From NCBI GenBank assembly GCA_963819975.1, contig CAWFYE010000004.1:62001-126000 (forward strand): a DNA stretch of 64,000 bases, in the 5' to 3' direction. Both the position numbers and the translations under genes were made by a program. Numbering within the stretch: position 1 is the first letter of the stretch; each line of letters opens with the position of its first letter. This document shows, piece by piece, positions 1 to 8,229 of this stretch. Source of the DNA: Palsa-1392 sp963819975 (GTDB lineage: Bacteria > Verrucomicrobiota > Verrucomicrobiia > Chthoniobacterales > UBA10450). The notes beneath the pieces were generated by a model. That model had not been told where the DNA came from. It was given only the letters and a program-made list of their open reading frames with translations, and ran no database searches.

Positions 1-663
1 CTTAAACCAGGCCCTCACGTCCTCATCAGCGTCATCGATACGGGCAATGGGATCCCGCAGAATGTTGTCGACACGATTTTTGATCCTTTCTTTACCACGA
101 AAGAGCCTGGCAAAGGCACCGGACTTGGGCTTTCGAGCGCGCTCGGCATTATCAAGAGTCATGGTGGAATCATTACTGTTTATAGTGGCAGCAACGGAAC
201 GACGTTCGGCGTTCTCCTACCATCCGTCGCTGGCGTTTTCCAAGCGGACGAGATCAAGGCGCAAGTGGAGGCTCCAACCGGCCACGGCGAAACCATCCTT
301 ATCGTCGATGACGAATCGGCAATTCGAGACGTGACAAAGATCGTTCTTTCAAAAAGTGGGTACAAGGTCATCGCAGCGGAGGATGGCCCGTCCGCGCTCG
401 CCCTTTTCTCGGGACAGTCGAAAACAATCGACGTGGTGCTAACCGACGTGATTATGCCGATCATGAGTGGCTTGGTGCTCGCGCGAACGATGCGCAAGAT
501 GGACGCCAAGGCAAAGATCATTGTCTCCAGCGCGCGGGACGGCGATTACCATCCGAGCGAGTTGACTGACATCGGCGTGCAGGGATGTCTGGATAAACCT
601 TATTCTCGGGAAACATTGCTGCGGTTGATTGATCGCGTGCTCCACAACGAACGGGAAAAATAA
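1..663 (+). CDS. Hybrid histidine kinase, C-terminal part (HATPase + receiver)
   Basis: The reading frame is open from the first base of the window, so the 5' part of the gene lies outside. The first 75 codons or so are the end of a histidine-kinase ATPase domain: a DTGNG N-box-like turn, DPFFTTK and GTGLGLS (G boxes). A receiver domain follows from about codon 97, with a DD acidic pair, a phospho-acceptor Asp in LTDVIMP and a Lys in DKPYS. The protein would autophosphorylate and pass phosphate to its own receiver. An internal ATG at 265 could suggest a separate receiver protein, but the uninterrupted upstream frame with clear kinase motifs makes a fused hybrid kinase far more likely. The stop codon is immediately followed by the ATG of the NarL-type regulator at 664, so the two are probably co-transcribed partners. 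Confidence 0.9.
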   Translation, partial: LKPGPHVLISVIDTGNGIPQNVVDTIFDPFFTTKEPGKGTGLGLSSALGIIKSHGGIITVYSGSNGTTFGVLLPSVAGVFQADEIKAQVEAPTGHGETILIVDDESAIRDVTKIVLSKSGYKVIAAEDGPSALALFSGQSKTIDVVLTDVIMPIMSGLVLARTMRKMDAKAKIIVSSARDGDYHPSELTDIGVQGCLDKPYSRETLLRLIDRVLHNEREK

Positions 664-1317
664 ATGCGTCCGCTGAGAATTCTTATCGCCGACGATCATG
701 AAGTGATGCGAGATGGCGTGCGGGGATTGATCGAGCAGGAGTCTGGATGGCAGGTCTGTGGCACTGCCACAAACGGCCGAGAAGCGGTCGAGAGCGCCAA
801 GAGACTTAAGCCCGAAGTGGTGGTTTTGGATCTGACAATGCCGGAGCTGGATGGGCTGGAGGCTCTGCGCCAAATCAAACACGCTCTGCCCGGTGCAGAA
901 GTCGTGATCTTTAGCGCCTACCACTCGGAGGAGGTTATCGAGCAGCTATTTGATGCCGGGGCCAAGAGCTACATTCAAAAATGTGATGCCGGCAGGCATC
1001 TGGTGGCGGCGATCAAATCACTCGCCGAACATAAGCCGTTTTTCACACGCGACATTTCTGACGTTCTTTTCGCGAAATTTCTCTCCCTTAACGCAGGGAA
1101 AAGGCAGAATGGGCAGGGACATGCCGTGACCAAACGGGAAAGAGATGTAATCCGTCTCCTTGCCGAGGGGGGCAGCAACAAGGAGGTAGCCAATTCCCTC
1201 GGCATTAGCATACGGACGGTCGAAACTCATCGGGCCACACTCATGCGCAAGCTCGGTCTCGACTCCCTTGCCGCGCTGGTTCGTTACGCGATCCGCAATA
1301 ACATTATCGAGGCATAA
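664..1317 (+). CDS. NarL/LuxR-family response regulator
   Basis: The 217-residue protein has an N-terminal receiver (about 1-120; DD at 10-11, phospho-acceptor Asp56 in VLDLTMPELDG, Lys in SYIQK) and a C-terminal LuxR-type helix-turn-helix (about 150-217) with the signature TKRERDVIRLLAEG and a recognition region ISIRTVETHR. Length and domain order are normal for the NarL/FixJ family. It starts directly after the stop of the upstream hybrid kinase, which points to a cognate pair. It is the only protein in the signalling region in which I see a DNA-binding domain, so it may be a transcriptional outlet for several of the neighbouring kinases; that last point is inference. Confidence 0.93.
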   Translation: MRPLRILIADDHEVMRDGVRGLIEQESGWQVCGTATNGREAVESAKRLKPEVVVLDLTMPELDGLEALRQIKHALPGAEVVIFSAYHSEEVIEQLFDAGAKSYIQKCDAGRHLVAAIKSLAEHKPFFTRDISDVLFAKFLSLNAGKRQNGQGHAVTKRERDVIRLLAEGGSNKEVANSLGISIRTVETHRATLMRKLGLDSLAALVRYAIRNNIIEA

Positions 1318-1593
1318 ATGAAGTCTACGACTCGATTGTGTCGGGGTTCGAGCAATTGGCAAAACAGCCCAATTGGCTTCGCACGGAAGGCCTGGCGAGT
1401 TTGTATACCTGTTTCTTACCTCATTCTCGGGAGGTGCCTTGCTGCAATCTTTCGTATAAATATTATCCCGGAATTCGCAGGTCGGGATCGATGTCTCAGG
1501 TGTGAAAGCGTTGAGTCCTCCGTGATTTCGCGGGCGACAAAACCCGTAGTTGCCGCAGCGGCTAGCTGCACAACGAATGCTTGATACTGGATA

Positions 1594-3732
1594 ATGAGAA
1601 TGTCTCTCTCGGTCGACGACGCAATTTCAAGCACGAATAACGGGCGGTCACACGTCTCGTTTCAACCTCCCGCCACGAGGGAGCTTGGAGGAGAATCGGG
1701 CTCGTCCGGTCAGGCTGCAGGGCGATCGGAGCACCGCCCAGCCGAGGAATGCCTGGATTCGAGCGAGACTCTCCATATTCGGGTCCTCGCAGTGGAAGAC
1801 AGCCGGAGCGATCTCCTCGTCCTTGAGAATGCCTTCGCTGAGGTTGCGAGCGTGCGGTTTGAATTGACGGCGGCAGGCCATGTCAGGGAAGCGCGGGCGC
1901 TGCTCGAGACAAATCAATTCGATGTCGTCCTGACCGACCTGGGTCTGCCGGATAGCTCTGGATTGGACACTTATATCGCTATCCAGGAGGCGGCAAAGGA
2001 TCTCCCAGTGATCGTGATCACGGGCTTAAGCGATGAGCGCACTGGCATCCGGGCGATGCGCCAAGGCGCGCAGGATTATTTTGTCAAAGGTCATTACTTG
2101 GAGAATGGCCTGATCCGCGCCATCCGGGATGCCATCGAACGTCAGCGGATTGAGGCGGCCATGCGGCGCGACGAGGAACGTTTTCGGGTGTCGATCGAGT
2201 CGTTACTGAACGGTTTCGCGCTTCTCTCTCCCCGCCGGGGACCAGACGGAGCGACGACCGAATTCAATATCGATTACATCAACGCGTCAGGCCTGAATTT
2301 GCGACCCTCGTTGCGCAACGTTCCTTTGCCGCTCACGTTGAACGATCTCTTTCCAGATTGCCATACGACTGGATTATTTGATGAGCTGGTGCGGGTCCTG
2401 GGAGGTGGAGTTCCGTTTACCCGTGAATGCGTCTTTCTTTTCGGAGAAACAGCGCACGATCTCACGGCTCCTTGTTACGATTTTCGAGCGACCAGAAGCC
2501 GCGACTGCGTCGCGCTGAGTTGGCGGGACGTAGCACCCCGACTGAGGCTTGAAGCTCAGGTGTTCCAGTCGGAAAAGATGAATTCGGTGGGGCAGCTCAT
2601 CGGCGGAGTTGCGCATGAGTTTAACAATCTTCTCACGATCATCCATGGTCACGCAGACGGATTGAGAGATTCCGCTTTCCTGTCCACCCAACTGGTGGAC
2701 CCGGTTCGTGAAGTTTCCGCCGCTGCCTCACGAGCGACAACTCTTATTGATCAGCTCCTGAGCTTTAGTCGGCAGAAGCCACTGCTCGTCGCCGACATCG
2801 ACCTGAACGAGGCCGTTGCGCAAATGAGCGGTATGCTCGGACGAATTCTAGGCGAAAGCATTCGCCTGCGGGTAGAGTTTTGGCAGCCCGCCCCGCGTGT
2901 GCAGGGCGATGGAGGCATGATCGAGCAAGTCTTGCTCAACCTCGCCGTCAACTCGCGCGATTCGATGCCCAACGGCGGCGAGCTTACAATCACGACCAGC
3001 ATCTGCAACGTGCGAGAAGATGAACTTCTCCTCCAGCACGATGTCACTCCTGGGCCTTTTGTCTGTCTCGCCGTCCAAGATAACGGCTCCGGTATCGCCG
3101 CGGAGCATCTGAGCAAGATATTCGAGCCATTTTTCTCCACCAAGGAAGGAGGCCAGGGCCTTGGTCTCGCAACAGTTTACGGCATTGTGAAACAACACAA
3201 AGGCTGGCTGAAAGCGGAGAGCGAGATCGGCTGCGGGACGACCTTCAAAGTCTATCTTCCTCATCACGAGGGCCAGCCGATCCCGACGTTTCCGGAGGGA
3301 AAAATCAAGCCGCCAGAGCACAGAAGCGAAACCATTCTGCTCGTCGAAGACGAGGAAAACATTCGCCATTTGGTAAAAATGTTCCTCGAGGGGCAGGGCT
3401 ACCACATTCTCGAAGCTGGCGACGGCGTCGAAGCTCTCGCAATCTGGCAGAAAGGACTAACCACGATCGATCTGCTGCTCACAGATCTGGTCATGCCGGA
3501 GGGAGTAAGCGGGCAGGAACTGGCCCGACAATTACAACGGGATCAACCCGGCCTCCGGGTAATATTCAGTAGCGGTTACAGTCGCGATCTTTTTGGCAAG
3601 AACTCGTTCCTGAACCCGGACACAAACTTTTTGCAGAAGCCATATCGGCTCAACATCCTTGCCGAGATGATTCGCCATTGCCTGGATCGTCCTGCCTCAG
3701 CTGACTCCCCGACGGAGGATACGAAGCTATGA
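1594..3732 (+). CDS. Hybrid sensor kinase, REC-PAS-HisKA-HATPase-REC
   Basis: The 712-residue cytoplasmic protein starts with about 60 low-complexity residues, then a receiver (60-185, VLTDLGLPDSSG), a poorly conserved PAS-like linker (195-320), a DHp domain with the phospho-His in GGVAHEFNNLL (about 340), an ATPase domain (DNGSGI, FEPFFSTK, GQGLGLA) and a terminal receiver (580-700, LLTDLVMPEGVSG). The kinase core is of the AHDLNN/AHEFNN class that usually carries a C-terminal receiver. The start is uncertain: ATG codons at 1594 and 1600 both lack a strong ribosome site. Between this gene and the NarL regulator lie 276 bases in which I see no convincing gene. The 3' end overlaps the next kinase by 4 bases (ATGA), implying translational coupling. 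Confidence 0.9.
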   Translation: MRMSLSVDDAISSTNNGRSHVSFQPPATRELGGESGSSGQAAGRSEHRPAEECLDSSETLHIRVLAVEDSRSDLLVLENAFAEVASVRFELTAAGHVREARALLETNQFDVVLTDLGLPDSSGLDTYIAIQEAAKDLPVIVITGLSDERTGIRAMRQGAQDYFVKGHYLENGLIRAIRDAIERQRIEAAMRRDEERFRVSIESLLNGFALLSPRRGPDGATTEFNIDYINASGLNLRPSLRNVPLPLTLNDLFPDCHTTGLFDELVRVLGGGVPFTRECVFLFGETAHDLTAPCYDFRATRSRDCVALSWRDVAPRLRLEAQVFQSEKMNSVGQLIGGVAHEFNNLLTIIHGHADGLRDSAFLSTQLVDPVREVSAAASRATTLIDQLLSFSRQKPLLVADIDLNEAVAQMSGMLGRILGESIRLRVEFWQPAPRVQGDGGMIEQVLLNLAVNSRDSMPNGGELTITTSICNVREDELLLQHDVTPGPFVCLAVQDNGSGIAAEHLSKIFEPFFSTKEGGQGLGLATVYGIVKQHKGWLKAESEIGCGTTFKVYLPHHEGQPIPTFPEGKIKPPEHRSETILLVEDEENIRHLVKMFLEGQGYHILEAGDGVEALAIWQKGLTTIDLLLTDLVMPEGVSGQELARQLQRDQPGLRVIFSSGYSRDLFGKNSFLNPDTNFLQKPYRLNILAEMIRHCLDRPASADSPTEDTKL

Positions 3733-4880
3733 TGCGAGAGTTCCTCACGGCGAACCGAAGTGTATTGATCGCACGATGCAAGGCTAAAGTCGCGCAAAGG
3801 ACTGTCCCCAGTCTGACTGACAAGGAGCTGACAAGCGGAATACCACTTTTCCTTGACCAACTCATCAAGACGCTGGAGATCGAGGAAGCACTGGATCCGA
3901 TGGCGAGTCGCGAGGATTCTGGGAAGGCTGACGGACTTAATTCCGGTTCGTTCCAAATCGGCGAGGACGCGGCCCGGCATGGTCGGGAGTTGTCAGAGCG
4001 AGGGTTCACAGTCGACCAGGTAGTACACGACTATGGCGATCTGTGTCAGGCCGTCACCGGGCTGGCGCTCGAACAAAGGACTTCGCTCGAAACGAGCGAG
4101 TTCCAAACTCTCAATCGGTGTCTGGATGATGCCATCGCCGGCGCCGTTACGTCGTATAACTTCCAGAAAAATTTGATTTCCGTAGACGCTCAAGCCGATA
4201 TTTTGAATCAACGACTGGGCTCTTTCGCACACGAGTTACGCAACCTCCTAATGACGGCCACCCTCGCATTCACTGCCCTGAAAGCCGGAAATGTAGGCTT
4301 AACTGGCGCGACGAGCGGCCTCTTGGATGCCAGCTTGGTCGGATTGCGCGCCCTCGTCGATCGCTCACTATTCGAGGTCCGAATGGCAGCGGCCATGCCG
4401 ATACAACGCATTCTATTTTCCCTGGCGGATTTTATCGCGGACGTGAAACTGTCCGCCGATCTCCAGGCGCAGCTGGAAGGATGCGAACTAACCGTAGCTG
4501 CGGTGGATCGGCGCCTCGCGATTGAGGCCGACCGGGACATGCTTTCTTCGGCCGTGGGGAATCTTCTGCAAAACGCATTTAAGTTTACGCGCTCTCATTC
4601 GACGATTAGCCTGAGGGCTTACGCGGCGGATGATCGCATCCTGATTGATGTCGAGGATCAGTGCGGGGGCCTTCCGGCGGGCATGGCTGAAAAGATGTTT
4701 CACCCTTTCACCCAAGGCAGCGAACATAAAGGGGGGCTTGGCCTGGGCCTCACCATCGCGCAGCGCAGCATCATCGCCAATGAAGGCACTCTCAGCGTTC
4801 GCGATTTACCGGGCTCAGGCTGCCTCTTTACAATTGACCTTCCTCGTCACTCTATGCCGACAGTGGCTTTTCGCCAGTAG
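3729..4880 (+). CDS. Histidine kinase with RsbRD-like N-terminal helical domain
   Basis: The 383-residue soluble kinase begins with about 150 residues of helices that resemble the RsbRD/globin-like N-terminal domain found in some stressosome and kinase proteins (pattern LTANRSVLIARCKAKV, ELTSGIPLFLDQLIKTL). A DHp helix follows with the phospho-His in SFAHELRNLL (about 163), then an ATPase domain with NLLQNAFKF (N box) and GGLGLGLT (G2 box). The family of the N-terminal domain is inferred from pattern only. The gene overlaps the preceding hybrid kinase by 4 bases, so the two are likely made together; this kinase has no receiver of its own and could phosphorylate the receivers of its neighbour. 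Confidence 0.85.
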   Translation: MMREFLTANRSVLIARCKAKVAQRTVPSLTDKELTSGIPLFLDQLIKTLEIEEALDPMASREDSGKADGLNSGSFQIGEDAARHGRELSERGFTVDQVVHDYGDLCQAVTGLALEQRTSLETSEFQTLNRCLDDAIAGAVTSYNFQKNLISVDAQADILNQRLGSFAHELRNLLMTATLAFTALKAGNVGLTGATSGLLDASLVGLRALVDRSLFEVRMAAAMPIQRILFSLADFIADVKLSADLQAQLEGCELTVAAVDRRLAIEADRDMLSSAVGNLLQNAFKFTRSHSTISLRAYAADDRILIDVEDQCGGLPAGMAEKMFHPFTQGSEHKGGLGLGLTIAQRSIIANEGTLSVRDLPGSGCLFTIDLPRHSMPTVAFRQ

Positions 4881-5271
4881 CCGGATCTGCTGTCCTGCGC
4901 GGCGGCACCGAGCGCAAGATGGCGAAGGAAGCCACGGGCATTTCTTTGGCTTACGCGCGGAATTGGAGCCAATCGCGCGCCGAGACGATAGAGACATAGC
5001 TCTGGATGGATAGCCCACCGGCTTTGTTGGCCCTCGGGCTGGCAAATACGTAGTTCCCGCCCATCTCACCTGCACGATCACTGCTGAAGATACAGGGAGC
5101 GCGATCCGGCGGATTCCGGTGCCAGATTGGAATCCAGTGGTTGTGCTCACTTCCCACGGTGCCGACTACATTTGCCGATAAGAATCACTCATCGAATCCT
5201 GTTATCGGAAGCGCCCTGCAGGTAGTCAAAGCTGGAATCTTCGGAGCAGCCTGGTCCGAGGAAGACAAATC
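4881..5271. other. Intergenic, no gene recognised
   Basis: These 391 bases separate two kinase genes. Short open frames occur on both strands, but none shows a recognisable domain or a good start. A purine-rich stretch GAGGAAGA just before 5272 is the likely ribosome-binding site of the next gene. I see no clear terminator or promoter. Confidence 0.5.
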
Positions 5272-8208
5272 ATGACGAATAGTCTGCCGGTCACAAAGAA
5301 TGGGAGAGTGCTGATCATTGATGATCATCGTCCGATCCACGATGACTTTGCCAGGATTCTGTCTCCGCTTTCCGCCGCTCCGGCGGGCTTCGACGCCAGC
5401 GAGACGGCGCTTTTTGGGACGCACTCGGATGCGATCCAGCAAACTCACTTCGAATTAAGCTCGGCCTATCAGGGGCAGGAGGGATTGCGACTGGTGACGG
5501 AAGCCCTGGCAGGCGGGAAGCCTTTCGCGATGGCATTTGTGGACGTGCGGATGCCGCCCGGTTGGGACGGGGTGGAAACCATCCGAAGGACTTGGGAGAT
5601 CGACCCCGACACCCAGATCGTTATCTGCACGGCCTACTCCGATTACTCCTGCAGTGAGATCTTTGCCAAGCTGGATCAGCGCGACGGTTGGCTCATTCTG
5701 AAAAAGCCGTTCGACGGCGTGGAAGCGTTCCAATTGGCGCAGACGCTGACGGAGAAACGGTGGTTGCACCAACAGTCCCGACGAAAAGTGGAAGAGTTGG
5801 AGAGCCGGGTCGCCGAGCGCACCGCCGAGCTCGCAACAACCAATGCCGCTTTGCAGACGGAAAACTCCGGACGCAAACGGACCGAAGAACAACTTCGCGT
5901 CCAAACGACCGCACTCGACGCCGCCGCCAATGCCGTCGTGATTACCGACCACCGCGGCACGATCCAATCGATTAACCCCGCCTTCACGTCCCTGACCGGC
6001 TATACCGCGGAGGAAGCCATTGGACAAAATCCGCGGATCCTCAAAGGAGGCAGTCAGGACAAAGAGTTTTATCGAAATCTCTGGCAGACGATTTCCTCCG
6101 GTCAGGCCTGGGGCGGGGAGCTAACCAACCGCCGCAAGGACGGCAGCGTTTACTCCGAGGAGATGACGATCACCCCGCTGCGGGGCGCCGATGGTGCGAT
6201 CACCCGTTACATCGGAATCAAACAAGACATTACGGAGCGCAAGCGCGCGGAAGAAAAGCGGTCCGCATCACAGCATTTCATCGAAGGGATTATTAACGCG
6301 ATGCCGGTGCGGGTCTTCTGGAAAGACAAGAATCTCGTTTACCTGGGCTGCAACATGGTCTTCGCGCGCGGCGCAGGGTTTGCCGACCCGAAGGACATCA
6401 TCGGGAAAGATGATTACCAGATTGGATGGCCTGACCAGGCAGAATTGTCTCGCGCAAGTGACCGCGAGGTTATCGAGAGTGGCAATTCCAAGTTGGACGT
6501 CGAAGAACAGACAACTCCGGACGGGAACATCCTCACGCTGCTGACGAGCAGGGTACCTCTGCGTGATTCCAAAGGTGAAATCAGTGGAGTCATCGGCACA
6601 CATTTGGACATCACCGAGCGCAAGCAGTCGGAAGAGCACCTGGGCGAGCAGGCCGACATCATCAATCGCGCGCACGACGCCATCATTGTCCTCAACTTCA
6701 AAGATCAGCGCATTGCCTCCTGGAACAGCGGCGCGGAGCGCTTGTACGGTTGGGTTGCGGAAGACGCGATCGGCAAGCCGCTCGGCGAACTGATCTTCGC
6801 GGAGGCAAAGGAAAGCGAGAAGCCTCTCAGGCAACTCCTGGCATCGGCGGGCGAATTTCGCGGGGAAATCAAGCAGGTGGCAAGTGATGGCCGCAAGATT
6901 GTCGTCAATAGCCGCGCGACCCTCATTCGCAACCCGGACGGAACACCGCTCTCCGTTCTTTTCATTAACACCGACGTGACCGAGCAAAAGGACCTCGAAA
7001 CCCAGCTCCTGCGCGCCCAACGCCTCGAAAGTATCGGCACCCTGGCCAGTGGCGTCGCGCACGATCTCAATAACATTCTCACCCCGATCCTCACCAGCGC
7101 GGCGATTCTGAAAGCCGATCCGTTACAGAAGGATCTTCCGACCCTGGCTTCGATGGACGAGGAAAGCGCCCTGCGCGGAGCGAGTGTCGTAAAACAGGTT
7201 CTCTCCTTTGCCCGTGGGATCGAAGGCAAACGGGTTGTGATTAAGGCCAGCCATCTGGTTGATGAGATGGTTGATATTGCACGGACGGCATTTCCAAAAT
7301 CGATCGAGTTTACGAGCCGTTGTCCCGACGACCTTTGGTCGGTCACCTGTGACCCGACACAGTTACGTCAAGTCCTGCTCACTCTTTCGGTCAACGCGCG
7401 CGACGCGATGCCGAATGGTGGTTCGATCACCATCGGGGCGGAGAATTTCGAGGTCGACGAACGCTACGCATCGGTGACACCGGGTGCGAAACCGGGCCCG
7501 CACATAACGTTTCGCGTGACCGATACCGGCAACGGCATGTCGCGCGCGACGATGGACAAGATCTATGATCCCTTCTTTACAACCAAGGACATTAGTAAAG
7601 GCACCGGCCTGGGACTTTCCACTGTGCTTGGGATTGTGAAAGGCCATGGCGGATTCATCTCCGTTTCCAGCGAAGTTGGCCAGGGAACAACCTTCAAAGT
7701 ATCTCTGCCCGGCGAGGTCAACGTCCAAAGCACGCTCGTCCCGGTAGGGTGCGCCGCGCCCGCCAAGGGGAACGGCGAGCTGGTGCTGCTGGTCGATGAC
7801 GAGGAGAATATTATCCAGGCCACCAAGGCGGTCCTGGAGCGGAATAACTACCGTGTTCTCTCCGCGAGCGATGGAGTGGAGGCGCTCGCCCGTTTCGCGC
7901 GGCAGATGCAGGAGATCAACGTCGTGCTCACCGACATCGCAATGCCCTACATCGATGGCGTGGCGTCTGTGCGGGCGATCAGAAAAATGAAGCCGATGTC
8001 CCGATCGTCGCTTTCACCGGAGAAGCCCGGCAAACGCGGCTCAAAGAGCTTCCGTCCCTTAAGGTCAACAATTTCCTGCTCAAGCCTTTCAGCACGGAAA
8101 GCCTGCTCGAGGCTATCCATTCCTCGGTCAGCACAGCCAGCAAGGTGGACGCGCACGGAGGTGCACGTCACCTCGAGCAAGCGATCTCGTCAAACGGCTC
8201 ATGAGTAA
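5272..8208 (+). CDS. Hybrid kinase REC-PAS-PAS-PAS-HisKA-HATPase-REC, terminal receiver frameshifted
   Basis: A large soluble hybrid kinase. The N-terminal receiver (10-165) is of an extended type with the insert ELSSAYQGQEG before the phospho-acceptor segment FVDVRMPPGWDG; the kinase at 41053 has the same type. Three PAS domains follow (about 205-320, 335-450, 455-570), each ending in a DITERK-like linker, then a DHp with GVAHDLNNILTP, an ATPase domain and a final receiver starting LVDDEENI (about 840). Compared with the homologous receiver ending at 16824, the frame changes after RKMKP near 7,995; reading one base over restores VPIVAFTGEA and a normal receiver end, stopping at 8204. The last 70 residues of the frame given here are therefore out of register. 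A good ribosome site (GAGGAAGA) supports the start. Confidence 0.88.
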   Translation: MTNSLPVTKNGRVLIIDDHRPIHDDFARILSPLSAAPAGFDASETALFGTHSDAIQQTHFELSSAYQGQEGLRLVTEALAGGKPFAMAFVDVRMPPGWDGVETIRRTWEIDPDTQIVICTAYSDYSCSEIFAKLDQRDGWLILKKPFDGVEAFQLAQTLTEKRWLHQQSRRKVEELESRVAERTAELATTNAALQTENSGRKRTEEQLRVQTTALDAAANAVVITDHRGTIQSINPAFTSLTGYTAEEAIGQNPRILKGGSQDKEFYRNLWQTISSGQAWGGELTNRRKDGSVYSEEMTITPLRGADGAITRYIGIKQDITERKRAEEKRSASQHFIEGIINAMPVRVFWKDKNLVYLGCNMVFARGAGFADPKDIIGKDDYQIGWPDQAELSRASDREVIESGNSKLDVEEQTTPDGNILTLLTSRVPLRDSKGEISGVIGTHLDITERKQSEEHLGEQADIINRAHDAIIVLNFKDQRIASWNSGAERLYGWVAEDAIGKPLGELIFAEAKESEKPLRQLLASAGEFRGEIKQVASDGRKIVVNSRATLIRNPDGTPLSVLFINTDVTEQKDLETQLLRAQRLESIGTLASGVAHDLNNILTPILTSAAILKADPLQKDLPTLASMDEESALRGASVVKQVLSFARGIEGKRVVIKASHLVDEMVDIARTAFPKSIEFTSRCPDDLWSVTCDPTQLRQVLLTLSVNARDAMPNGGSITIGAENFEVDERYASVTPGAKPGPHITFRVTDTGNGMSRATMDKIYDPFFTTKDISKGTGLGLSTVLGIVKGHGGFISVSSEVGQGTTFKVSLPGEVNVQSTLVPVGCAAPAKGNGELVLLVDDEENIIQATKAVLERNNYRVLSASDGVEALARFARQMQEINVVLTDIAMPYIDGVASVRAIRKMKPMSRSSLSPEKPGKRGSKSFRPLRSTISCSSLSARKACSRLSIPRSAQPARWTRTEVHVTSSKRSRQTAHE

Positions 8209-8229
8209 CGCCGGAGATCGACATGAAAG

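Noticed and set aside
1318..1584. 88-codon plus-strand frame after the NarL regulator
   Set aside because: Starts directly after the stop codon but has no domain, no ribosome site and unusual composition; treated as intergenic.
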